A stretch of 30,776 bases of DNA from Oscillospiraceae bacterium (GTDB taxonomy: Bacteria > Bacillota > Clostridia > Oscillospirales > Ruminococcaceae): contig JAAVIG010000016.1 in NCBI GenBank assembly GCA_014796735.1, positions 1 to 30,776 on the forward strand. The letters run 5' to 3'. Below, in pieces: positions 7,870 to 15,724 of this stretch (positions within the stretch are counted from its first letter, which is position 1; the number at the start of each line of letters is the position of its first letter). The position numbers and the translations under genes were made by a program. The notes beneath the pieces are model-generated. The model saw only the letters and a program-made list of their open reading frames with translations. It made no database searches and was not told the DNA's origin.

Positions 7870-9486
7870 TCAACCTGCGGGATTGTCGTCGGGCAAAGCG
7901 GTAACCGCACCGCCGCCGCTTTTCATAAGATTTCTGTAAAAGTCGATATAGCTTTCCACGCTGTTGTAAAGCGTATCAACCAGATTGGTATAGCTTTCGT
8001 CCTCGAATACGGGAGCGTCCAAGAGGCTGCCTGTGCCGATAAGCAAATTTGAAACGTCGTCGTTAAAGCCGTACACGTTATCGAACAAAAGAGTAAATCT
8101 GCCGTCGGTGCTCTTCATTTCCATAAAAAGATCGTACTGCTCCTCGCTCCATACCACCTTGTATTTCTCTCTTCTCGCTTCACCGCAGGAAGGACAGGTT
8201 GACATTCCCTCCGCGTTTTCCTCGTCGGTAAAGATATGTCTGTTCTTGTCGTCGCGGCTGTCGGAGGTGTCGTTGCAGTCGGCGTTTGCGCATTTGGGGT
8301 AATAACCCTTGGCGTCGCTTATCGCCAAAGCTTTTGCGCCCGCAATATTATCCTCGTCGGTCTCTTCAATGCGGTTTAAGGTTATCCAGTCCAGCGCGCC
8401 CTTAACGTTGTGAGCACCCGCGGGGATCATAAATCCTATGGTGTTGCCGCCTTGATAATACGTGTCCGCCAGCTCGTCCCTCGGGAAAGGCACAAACTTC
8501 ATTTCGTTTTCAAGCCCCGCCTTGTCCAAGGATTCCTTTGCGGCACCGTAAGCCCACGAGGGGTTCATTCCGAGAAACAGCAGATTTCCGTCCACAAACG
8601 CTGCGCCGGGGTCGACATAACCGTTGATCATTCCCCTCGCCTGCTGCTCCGCGCTGGCGCCGAGAAGACCCTGCTTTCTCATATTTTCCAGCCATAGCAT
8701 GCAGCGGTTCACATTTTCGTTCTTGAGATTGTTTACAATGTTTCCGTCGGTAATATCAATGGTTTTTGTACCCGTGGTCATTACAAAGATCATACCGCCT
8801 ACGCCGTTATAGCCTATATGATCGGAATCCATGTCCACCCACTGCTTCAGCATCGCTTCAAAGGCGCTCCATGTCCATGTTCCGTTGTTCAGCATTTCCA
8901 TGGGGTCTTCCATTCCGTTTTCCTCAAGCACTCTGTTGTTGTAGTTAAGGGCAAAGTTGGTGTCTAAGGAATTGGGAACGTAGTAATGCTTTCCGTTGTA
9001 TACATACTGCTCCGCAACGGGCTTTACGCCTTTCCACAGCTCGGAGTCAAGATCGATGTAGCTGTCCAAAGGAGTATACATATTATAGCTCATTCCGTGA
9101 GGGAACGCTCTCCACTCGTAGCGCACTATATCGGGCGAATCTCCGATAGCGATAAGGGAGCCCAGCTTGTCAAAATACGCGGAGCCGGAGCTTGTCATCT
9201 GCTGCTCGATCGAACCGCCGTATCTTGTTTCAAATAAATTAACCATTCCAGACATGGAGCTGAGCAGATCTTCATAAACAAGCCAAGTAATGGTCCCCGT
9301 TTCGGCGTTTTCGTCAATATCGGCAACATTAGGCTCCGCGAAGCTGCTCTGAGGAGCGGAGGAGCTGCTGACGGTATCGGAGGTGTCGGCACCGTTATTC
9401 CCTTCGCCGCTTTGCGAACAGGAGGTCACGCAGACCAATAATGCCGCTGTTAAAATTAACGAAATCGGTTTTTTATATTTGCACAT
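7870..9486 (-). CDS. ABC transporter family 1 solute-binding lipoprotein with zinc-ribbon-like insertion (paralogue 1)
   Basis: The 538-aa product begins with a lipoprotein signal (basic start, hydrophobic core, lipobox VTSC with Cys23) and a Ser/Asn-rich tether. The rest is a carbohydrate-type family 1 extracellular binding protein (GTITWLVYEDLLSSM, GMNPSWAYGAAKESLDKAG). Residues about 395-440 carry Cys399-x4-Cys404 and Cys431-x2-Cys434, a zinc-ribbon-like four-cysteine insertion unusual for this family. The lipoprotein two genes upstream (11875-13491) is also 538 aa and about two-thirds identical by eye, including this insertion. It has its own promoter and a good ribosome binding site (AAAGGAAAAG). 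No permease or ATPase genes lie nearby, so the partner transporter must be encoded elsewhere. The substrate is probably a glycan fragment, given the GH2 neighbour. Confidence 0.92.
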   Translation of the reverse strand: MCKYKKPISLILTAALLVCVTSCSQSGEGNNGADTSDTVSSSSAPQSSFAEPNVADIDENAETGTITWLVYEDLLSSMSGMVNLFETRYGGSIEQQMTSSGSAYFDKLGSLIAIGDSPDIVRYEWRAFPHGMSYNMYTPLDSYIDLDSELWKGVKPVAEQYVYNGKHYYVPNSLDTNFALNYNNRVLEENGMEDPMEMLNNGTWTWSAFEAMLKQWVDMDSDHIGYNGVGGMIFVMTTGTKTIDITDGNIVNNLKNENVNRCMLWLENMRKQGLLGASAEQQARGMINGYVDPGAAFVDGNLLFLGMNPSWAYGAAKESLDKAGLENEMKFVPFPRDELADTYYQGGNTIGFMIPAGAHNVKGALDWITLNRIEETDEDNIAGAKALAISDAKGYYPKCANADCNDTSDSRDDKNRHIFTDEENAEGMSTCPSCGEARREKYKVVWSEEQYDLFMEMKSTDGRFTLLFDNVYGFNDDVSNLLIGTGSLLDAPVFEDESYTNLVDTLYNSVESYIDFYRNLMKSGGGAVTALPDDNPAG

Positions 9487-9611
9487 TGTACTTTTCCTTT
9501 ATAATTATTACCGTTTTCTCTTGACGCGCGTATATCGTACGTACGGTTTGCGGCGCAAGCGGTACGGTATTTAATAACTTTACGCGAGAAAAGAGTATTA
9601 TCGGCGGTTTT

Positions 9612-9640
9612 AGTATAACACAAATTCACTCGGATTTCAA
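9612..9640 (-). promoter_or_regulatory. Sigma-A promoter for solute-binding protein 1
   Basis: On the minus strand TTGAAA (9640-9635) and TATACT (9617-9612) are separated by 17 bp. They lie just past the terminator of the upstream GH2 gene and leave a leader of about 120 nt. Confidence 0.75.
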
Positions 9641-9652
9641 GTGCCGCAGCGC

Positions 9653-9711
9653 AAAAAAAAAAGCGAAAAGAAGCACGGGAGGCCGCCGATAGCGGCCGTA
9701 TCCCATGCTTC
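9653..9711 (-). terminator. Strong intrinsic terminator after the GH2 gene
   Basis: On the minus strand a long stem (9711-9670) has a perfect GC core GGCCGC / GCGGCC around a 5-nt loop and outer GAAGC / GCTTC pairs. Ten consecutive Us (9662-9653) lie shortly after it. It closes the 265-aa protein, binding protein 2 and GH2 unit. Confidence 0.85.
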
Positions 9712-9741
9712 CACACTTTCTTTTTTAATGCTTATAAAATT

Positions 9742-11850
9742 TTACGCTTTTTCGTCCTCCGTGATTCCTATCCATACCGCCGTATCCTCGGCAGTGCTTC
9801 CGTCATTAAAATATGCGGCGGCTTTTATCTCATTTTCGCCGTTGATTTTAAGTGTAACATTTTTCCATGTGAATACGGTTGAGTATAAGGGATTGAGGTC
9901 TTTCTGTTCCACCGTGCCCAAAGAGCTTCCGTTAATAAAAAGCTCTATCCTTTCGGCGTTTGAATAAACCTTGACCAAGGGCACACGAAAAGGACGGCGG
10001 GTAAATCTCTTTTCTGTAATATGGAGCACAGGCTTTTTACACCATACGGAGCTGTAAAAGAAGAAGGAATCCTTTTTCACGCGCTCTCTGGTAACAAGCC
10101 CCTTGTCATTCTGTCCCCTTGTGTCGCCCTCTCTGCGTCCCGCCGAGGCAAAGTCGAACATACACCAGATATATTTTCCCCAGATATAATTTCTTTCGGA
10201 AAGCTGCGCCCATATCTGTTCATGGAGCTGTGACTGATAATTTTCGTAGTGGCGTTCACCCCACGGGTCTATTTCATCGGGCCAAGCAATATTGTCCTTG
10301 TGCTGAGAAATTGCCCCGCCTCCGCCGTATTCCGAAACACAGACAGGCTGCTTTCTGTTGCTTTGGCGGTAATCGTCGAACCATTTTCCGAACTTTTCGG
10401 GTCCTCCCGCCTCCTTATACCAGCCGAAATACCTGTTGCAGCCCACAACGTCCGCGGGCATTTCAAGGAATTTTCCCCAGCACTGGTTGTCCGCAAAGGT
10501 GATAAGGCGGGTTTTGTCCTCGGCGCCGGCGAGGGCGCTGAGCTCGGTATAAATACCGAAGATCTCGTCATTCATTTGATGCAGCTCGTTTGAAATACCC
10601 CACACTATAATTGACGGGTGATTGTAATTCTGACGTATAAGCTCGGTAAGCTGCTGTTTGGCGTTTTCGGCAAAGCCCTCCGCGATTGCGTAAAGATCGG
10701 TTTCATCGGCGGACATTTTGTTTACCAGACCGATTTCCGTCCATACGGTGATGCCGAGCCTGTCGCACAGCTCATATTCATAGCCGTCATGCTGATAATG
10801 CGCCATTCTGACCGTGTTGCAGCCCATGTCAAGCATTAAGGAGTAATCTCGTTCACGCTGTTCGTTTGTCATTGCCCAGCCGTTTTCAAAGCTGTCCTGA
10901 TGATAGCACACTCCGCGCAGATCAAGATATTTTCCGTTCAGGAAAAAGCCTTTTTCGGCGTCAATACTGTATTCTCTTACGCCGAAGCTTTGCGTATAGC
11001 TGTCCAAGACTTCACCTTCCCGAGAGAGTGAGATCTCGGCGGTATAAAGATAGGGATTTTCAACGCCGTTCCATACAATGGGCTCCGACAGCCGCATTGA
11101 GAATACCGCGCTGTCCTTTGACGCCGCCGAAAGCTCCTTGATGATTTCGGTTTCGGTCAGCACCTTGCCCTCTTCGTCACGGACAGCCGCCCTTATCGTC
11201 ACGCTCTGGGGACGGTCGAGCTCATTTTCAAGCTTAACGGCAATATCGATATCCGCGTTTTCGCCTGTTATATTTTTGGGGGTGACATATATTCCCGAGG
11301 AGCCGTAATCGGTCAGATCGATATGAACGGGGGAAACGAAGATCAGCGCTGCATCGCGGTAAATGCCGCCCATTTTTGTAAAATCGCCCTGATCGGTTAT
11401 GGGCGCGATATAGTCGGTGGGAGCATTATTTACCTTTACGGCGATAATATTTTCCCGATCCGGAATGATAAAATCGGTAATATTGAATCTGAACGCCGAA
11501 TATCCGCCCTTGTGAACACCGACATACCGCCCGTTTACAAAAAGCTCCGTGACGGTGTTCGCGCCTTCAAATTTAATAAAAACACTTTTTCCCTCACAGT
11601 GTTCCCTTGAAAAATAACAGACCTTGCGGTAGCCGCTTAACCCCCTGTAATAGCTTTCGCCGCCTTCCGTGATTCCCGATTGACCGCCGCAGCCGTCCTT
11701 GGCGTTCCATGTGTGGGGAAGCGTTACGCTCTCCCATGCGCTGTCGTCAAAATCGGGCTCTTCCACAGGCAGCTTCGATAGACCGTCTTTTTCGGTGAGC
11801 TTAAGAAATTTCCAGCCGCTGTTGAAATTTTCCGTAAATCTTCCGTTCAT
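9742..11850 (-). CDS. Glycoside hydrolase family 2 enzyme (beta-galactosidase-like)
   Basis: The 702-aa enzyme has the GH2 order of a sugar-binding jelly roll (about 10-180), an immunoglobulin-like domain (about 185-285) and a TIM barrel (about 290-600). The acid/base is Glu422 in NHPSIIVWGISNE and the nucleophile is Glu507 in VCVSEYGGGG. Family members cleave terminal beta-galactosides, beta-glucuronides or beta-mannosides; beta-galactosidase is the best guess. No signal peptide is present, so it acts in the cytoplasm on imported oligosaccharides. It starts 24 bp after the stop of solute-binding protein 2 with its own GGAGA site, so the two are clearly co-transcribed. A strong terminator follows. 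Confidence 0.93.
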   Translation of the reverse strand: MNGRFTENFNSGWKFLKLTEKDGLSKLPVEEPDFDDSAWESVTLPHTWNAKDGCGGQSGITEGGESYYRGLSGYRKVCYFSREHCEGKSVFIKFEGANTVTELFVNGRYVGVHKGGYSAFRFNITDFIIPDRENIIAVKVNNAPTDYIAPITDQGDFTKMGGIYRDAALIFVSPVHIDLTDYGSSGIYVTPKNITGENADIDIAVKLENELDRPQSVTIRAAVRDEEGKVLTETEIIKELSAASKDSAVFSMRLSEPIVWNGVENPYLYTAEISLSREGEVLDSYTQSFGVREYSIDAEKGFFLNGKYLDLRGVCYHQDSFENGWAMTNEQRERDYSLMLDMGCNTVRMAHYQHDGYEYELCDRLGITVWTEIGLVNKMSADETDLYAIAEGFAENAKQQLTELIRQNYNHPSIIVWGISNELHQMNDEIFGIYTELSALAGAEDKTRLITFADNQCWGKFLEMPADVVGCNRYFGWYKEAGGPEKFGKWFDDYRQSNRKQPVCVSEYGGGGAISQHKDNIAWPDEIDPWGERHYENYQSQLHEQIWAQLSERNYIWGKYIWCMFDFASAGRREGDTRGQNDKGLVTRERVKKDSFFFYSSVWCKKPVLHITEKRFTRRPFRVPLVKVYSNAERIELFINGSSLGTVEQKDLNPLYSTVFTWKNVTLKINGENEIKAAAYFNDGSTAEDTAVWIGITEDEKA

Positions 11851-11874
11851 AGTAAAGTCTCCATAGCTTTGTTT

Positions 11875-13491
11875 TTATTCGGCGGCCGAAGTCACTACTT
11901 CTCCCGCGGCATTCTTGGCAAGAATATCACGGTACTGGTTCAGATAGCCTTCAACCACGTCGTATTTTGATTCGACCAGACTTGTGTAGCTCATATCATG
12001 GAAAACGGGACCGTCAAGGATAGGCTCGTCTCCGCCGTAGAACAAATTGCTTACATCGTCGCTGAAGCCGTAGCAGTTGTCGAACAGCATTTCAAATCTT
12101 CCGTCCATGCTTTTAAGCTCCATCCAAAGGTCGTACTGCTCTTCCGACCATACTACCTTGTACTTTTCTCTTCTTGCCTCACCGCAAACGGGACAGGTGG
12201 ACATACCCGACTTGTCTTCTTCATCGGTAAAAATGTGACGTCCCTTGCTGTCTGCGTTTTCGGAGGTATCACCGCAGCCCGAGTTTGCGCATATGGGATA
12301 ATACACAACGCTGTCGTCAATGGCTTCCGTCTTGGCGTTTGCCACATTTGTTTCATCGGTTTCCTCAACACGGTTCAGCTCGATCCAGTCAAGCGCGCCT
12401 TTAACATTGGGCGCTCCCGAGGGAATAAGGTAACCGAATGTGTTTATGCCGTGATAATACTTGTCGGAAAGGGGATCCTTGGGGTAGGGTACAAATTTCA
12501 TTTCGTTTTCAAGACCCGCCTTGTCAAGAGCTTCCTTGGCGGCGCCGTATGCCCACGAGGGATTCATTCCGAGGAACAGGAGATTGCCGTCAATGAACGC
12601 CGAGCCCGGATCAACGTAGCCGTTGGAGGCGCCCGCCTGCATCTGGTCGTCAGTAGCGCCCAGAAGTCCGTTCTTTCTCATGTTTTCGATCCACTGCATG
12701 CAGCGGGAAATATTTTCGTTTTTAAGATTGTTGATGATCTGATTGTCCTTAATGTCTATGACCTTTACGCCGGTGGTAAGGACCATGATCATTCCGCCCA
12801 CGCCGTTGTAGCTGATATGGTTCACGGGGTCGATATTCTTCCACTGCTTGCAGATTTCTTCAAAGGCGTTCCAGTCCCATGTGCCCGCCTGAACCATTTT
12901 CATGGGGTCGTCGATGCCGTTTTCTTCAAGCACTCGGTTATTGTAGTTAAGAGCATAGTTAGTTGTCAGCTGATAAGGAACGTAGTAGTGCTTTCCGTTA
13001 TACACGAACTGCTCCGCAATATCCTTAACGCCCTTCCAAAGATCGGAATCAAGATCGATATAGGAGTCGAGAGGGGTGTACATATTATAGCTCATTGCGT
13101 GAGGGAAGCTTCTCCATTCATAGCGGACTATGTCGGGCGAATCGCCTGTGGCGATATATGTACCTAAGGTCTCGAAATACTGGTTTCCGCTGCCCGTAAC
13201 GATCTGTTCAATGCTTCCGCCGTATCTGCTTTCAAACAATGCTACCAAATCGGATTTACTGGACAGCAGGTCTTCATACATCAGCCATGTGATCGTGCCT
13301 GTCGGTGCGTCCTCGTCAACGGGACGCGTCTCGGCTTCCGCAAAGCTTTGTTCGGGAGTGGTGGAGCTCTGATCCGAAGCGGTATTATTTACGACTCCGT
13401 TATTACCGCCGTCTGTTTGTGAGCACGCCGTAATACTTGCGGCAAGAGCCAATGCCAGTAACATGGACACTGTTTTTTTAAACTTATTCAT
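11875..13491 (-). CDS. ABC transporter family 1 solute-binding lipoprotein with zinc-ribbon-like insertion (paralogue 2)
   Basis: The 538-aa product is a close paralogue of the protein at 7870-9486, with the same length and domain plan. The lipobox is ITAC (Cys23), followed by a low-complexity tether and a family 1 binding fold. Four cysteines (Cys401-x4-Cys406, Cys433-x2-Cys436) form the same zinc-ribbon-like insertion, flanked by the conserved stretch GEARREKYKVVWSEEQYDL. The start is supported by AAGGAGGAAG. It is the gene before the GH2 hydrolase, so capture and hydrolysis of the same glycan is the natural reading. The spacer upstream carries palindromic element B and no clear promoter, so it may be read from the promoter at 14514-14542. 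Confidence 0.92.
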   Translation of the reverse strand: MNKFKKTVSMLLALALAASITACSQTDGGNNGVVNNTASDQSSTTPEQSFAEAETRPVDEDAPTGTITWLMYEDLLSSKSDLVALFESRYGGSIEQIVTGSGNQYFETLGTYIATGDSPDIVRYEWRSFPHAMSYNMYTPLDSYIDLDSDLWKGVKDIAEQFVYNGKHYYVPYQLTTNYALNYNNRVLEENGIDDPMKMVQAGTWDWNAFEEICKQWKNIDPVNHISYNGVGGMIMVLTTGVKVIDIKDNQIINNLKNENISRCMQWIENMRKNGLLGATDDQMQAGASNGYVDPGSAFIDGNLLFLGMNPSWAYGAAKEALDKAGLENEMKFVPYPKDPLSDKYYHGINTFGYLIPSGAPNVKGALDWIELNRVEETDETNVANAKTEAIDDSVVYYPICANSGCGDTSENADSKGRHIFTDEEDKSGMSTCPVCGEARREKYKVVWSEEQYDLWMELKSMDGRFEMLFDNCYGFSDDVSNLFYGGDEPILDGPVFHDMSYTSLVESKYDVVEGYLNQYRDILAKNAAGEVVTSAAE

Positions 13492-13536
13492 TTCTTCCTC
13501 CTTATTGGATTCCTTTAATTTGCCGAGAGCGTGTTT

Positions 13537-13592
13537 ATACCTATCCCATTTTAAACTGCCGTAATACCAACAGTTTTAAAAAGGATCGGTAT
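13537..13592. repeat. Short palindromic element, copy B
   Basis: The 22-nt arms at 13537-13558 and 13571-13592 pair imperfectly around a 12-nt loop. The left arm begins ATACCTATCCC and ends TTAAACTG, matching copies A and C in layout and in the inner ACTG/CAGT junction. It lies between the secreted protein gene and solute-binding protein 2 and may act as an intercistronic processing or attenuation hairpin. Confidence 0.75.
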
Positions 13593-13639
13593 AGTCATCC
13601 CTTTAAGGCAGCCACAGGCATTTCTTCAAATTTTAATTA

Positions 13640-14437
13640 TTATTTTCTTTTCTTTCCCGCAACACACAGTACAACTGCCGCGATCATGCTTACTCCGATC
13701 AGTCCCGCTGCGCCTTCAACACCGGTATCGGCATTGCTCTTGTCCGCTCCCGCCGATGTATTTGTATTGCCCGTGTTGTCCGCGGGGGCATCGCTGCTTG
13801 CAGCCGCGCCGTTGTCCTCGCTGCCTGACGGTGCCGCCGTGCCCGTAAGCTCACATTCGGCGAAAGAGTGAGCAACCGGAGACTGGATTACATCTTTAAC
13901 AGTGACAACTGTTGTAGTGTTTTCGCTGATACCGCTTATAACAAGTTCAAGTCCGTCAATGGATTCAAGGTATTCCTTGTAGGTTTCACCGCCTGTTTCT
14001 TCGTCCGCAAAGGGGGTGGCAGCCATGAACAGACCGAAAGGTACGATCAGCTCATATTCGCCGTCATGGTCAATCGTAAAATTGGGAATTCCGCCGATAG
14101 CATCCCGATAGGTTTCTTCATTCCATACAGACGGAGTCCATCCGTTGATTCCGAAGCCCGCAAATGCCTGATATGAACCGTCGCAGTTCTCGACCTCAAA
14201 TTTGATGATAATATCCTTTGTATCATCGTCAATGTCCATAATGGTATACATAGAAGTTTCGTTCCACTGGTTGAATACCTTTATCCATGCGGCTCCGTTG
14301 TCTTCTTCATAAATGTCCGCAAGCGCGGTAGTAGTGGTTGCACCTGTGGGAATAAGAAAATCTGCGCTTACCGATGCCGCGAGAACCGACGCGGCGGCAA
14401 CTGCGGATATTGCTGCAATAGCTTTAAATTTTTTCAT
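13640..14437 (-). CDS. Secreted wall-anchored protein with NADTG sorting motif
   Basis: The 265-aa precursor has a clear signal peptide with likely cleavage after Ala25. The globular region (about 30-200) is rich in beta-strand patterns and aromatic residues and may be a carbohydrate-binding fold; I do not recognise it. A Ser/Ala/Asn/Asp-rich linker (about 205-234) leads to NADTG (235-239), a hydrophobic helix and the basic tail KKRK. This is a sortase signal of the NPxTG-like type common in Ruminococcus relatives (from memory), with Ala in place of Pro. No sortase gene is in the window. AGGAGG precedes the start. It has its own promoter and lies between the AraC regulator and binding protein 2, suggesting a surface role in the same glycan response. 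Confidence 0.8.
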   Translation of the reverse strand: MKKFKAIAAISAVAAASVLAASVSADFLIPTGATTTTALADIYEEDNGAAWIKVFNQWNETSMYTIMDIDDDTKDIIIKFEVENCDGSYQAFAGFGINGWTPSVWNEETYRDAIGGIPNFTIDHDGEYELIVPFGLFMAATPFADEETGGETYKEYLESIDGLELVISGISENTTTVVTVKDVIQSPVAHSFAECELTGTAAPSGSEDNGAAASSDAPADNTGNTNTSAGADKSNADTGVEGAAGLIGVSMIAAVVLCVAGKKRK

Positions 14438-14513
14438 TATTTGTCCTCCTGTATTTGTAAATTTGAATATCGGTTATCGCTCAGAATAACCATACAATGA
14501 ACATTACGCCTGT

Positions 14514-14542
14514 ATTTTACCATTATTGCGGCTGTCGGTCAA
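14514..14542 (-). promoter_or_regulatory. Sigma-A promoter for the wall-anchored protein and downstream genes
   Basis: On the minus strand TTGACC (14542-14537) and TAAAAT (14519-14514) are 17 bp apart, about 75 bp upstream of the start codon. The rest of the 14438-14660 spacer is A+T-rich and holds no gene. Confidence 0.7.
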
Positions 14543-14546
14543 TAGT

Positions 14547-14563
14547 CTATATTAACAATATAG
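14547..14563. promoter_or_regulatory. 17-bp palindrome, candidate operator
   Basis: CTATATT-AAC-AATATAG is a perfect 7-bp inverted repeat with a 3-bp centre, lying 4 bp upstream of the -35 box of the wall-protein promoter. The placement suits a regulator site. AraC proteins usually bind direct repeats, so the neighbouring regulator is not necessarily its ligand. Confidence 0.45.
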
Positions 14564-14660
14564 GATAATATGAATATTTACATGAAAAAAAGGTAAACAA
14601 AATTCAAATTATAATTTTGTCGCAATTAACAAAATCAATTGGATAATATTAATCATATAC

Positions 14661-14721
14661 TTATATAAAATATTTGATCCTCTCGTCAATAGTCTGCGGG
14701 AGGATCAAATATTTTATATAA
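14661..14721. terminator. 22-bp perfect inverted repeat, probable terminator of the AraC gene
   Basis: Arms 14661-14682 and 14700-14721 are perfectly complementary over 22 bp with a 17-nt loop. They lie 18 bp past the AraC stop codon. The loop-proximal pairs are GC-rich (GATCCTC / GAGGATC) and the outer pairs A+T-rich, but no clean U-tract follows. The structure is visible; the terminator role is inferred. Confidence 0.6.
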
Positions 14722-14739
14722 AGCTGTTACGGAACCATA

Positions 14740-15561
14740 TTATACGTCACTCTTGTCGGATCTCCTGTAATCCATAGGTGACATTAGCTCATACCGCTTG
14801 AAAACACGGCAAAAATAGCCGCAGTCCTTAAATCCGCTGGCAAAGCTTATTTCCTTTATTGTATCGTCCGTGCTGCAAAGCAGCCGCTTTGCCTGTTGTA
14901 TACGGAATTTTGTAATATACTCAACGGGTCGCATACCGAAGTTCTTTTTGAATAATTTGCAAAGATGCTGCTTGGTAACTCCCGCTGTCAGACTTAACTG
15001 TTCAAGGGTTATTTCTTCCGTGTAATGAGATGTAATATAATTCACGGCGGATAATATGGTGGGGTTTGCACCGCTTTGCTCCTCGGAAGCTTTATTGTTT
15101 GCCAGACGGTAAAATTCTACCAGAAAATCATACGCAAAGCCGCCCGCGTAGTAATTTCCGTACAATTTGTCCGACTTCATCACAGAGTATATTTTTTTGA
15201 AGAGATGATTCAGCCTTGTTACATCCGAAAGAGTGTATACCTGCGCTTTTGTGAATCCGAAAAGGCTAAGGATCTCATTTACTCCCTTTCCCCCTAAAGT
15301 GAGCCAGTGAGTATCCCATAAATCCCCCACTGTATAATATTCGTGCGGAGTATCGGCGGGGATGAAAAAACCTTGATATGGACGTATTGTATATTTATTC
15401 CCCTCGACTATCAGCGTTCCCTCGCCCTCTGTGCAGTAAATAATGTGAGGCAGATGATTTTCTCTTTTGACATGATATTGAAAATCGTTAAGCCCTATAC
15501 TCATCACACATATGGGCAGATCGCATTCTGCGCCTATGACGGGAAAATGATAATACCACAT
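14740..15561 (-). CDS. AraC-family transcriptional regulator
   Basis: The 273-aa product has an N-terminal cupin sensing domain (about 20-100, with GEGTLIVEGNKYTIRPYQG and FFIPADTPHEYY). A C-terminal pair of helix-turn-helix motifs (about 170-268) includes ITLEQLSLTAGVTKQHLCKLFKK-type and IKEISFASGFKDCGYFCRVFKR-type helices followed by SPMDYR. Such proteins usually activate sugar-use genes on binding a sugar. The start has AAAGGAG at good spacing. It has its own promoter and sits directly upstream of the wall protein, binding protein and GH2 genes, the likely targets. Confidence 0.93.
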   Translation of the reverse strand: MWYYHFPVIGAECDLPICVMSIGLNDFQYHVKRENHLPHIIYCTEGEGTLIVEGNKYTIRPYQGFFIPADTPHEYYTVGDLWDTHWLTLGGKGVNEILSLFGFTKAQVYTLSDVTRLNHLFKKIYSVMKSDKLYGNYYAGGFAYDFLVEFYRLANNKASEEQSGANPTILSAVNYITSHYTEEITLEQLSLTAGVTKQHLCKLFKKNFGMRPVEYITKFRIQQAKRLLCSTDDTIKEISFASGFKDCGYFCRVFKRYELMSPMDYRRSDKSDV

Positions 15562-15653
15562 TTGTGATCTCCTTTCGGTTAAAGCGTTTCATTCATCTCG
15601 TTCAAAATAATTCTGCTGCTATATGGATAAAATTGCTTTACGTAATTTGTTTA

Positions 15654-15682
15654 ATTATATCATGTTTAAAGAGAAAAGTAAA
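15654..15682 (-). promoter_or_regulatory. Sigma-A promoter for the AraC regulator
   Basis: On the minus strand TTTACT (15682-15677) and TATAAT (15659-15654) are separated by 17 bp, about 90 bp upstream of the start codon. Confidence 0.6.
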
Positions 15683-15724
15683 TCGGTATAAACAGGTATT
15701 TATATTGTTTTCTTTTTACCGCCT

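Noticed and set aside
11998..13167. A 389-codon open frame on the plus strand
   Set aside because: It lies antisense to the clearly real solute-binding protein 2 gene and its translation is low-complexity Val/His/Phe-rich. It is a shadow of the opposite strand's codon bias.
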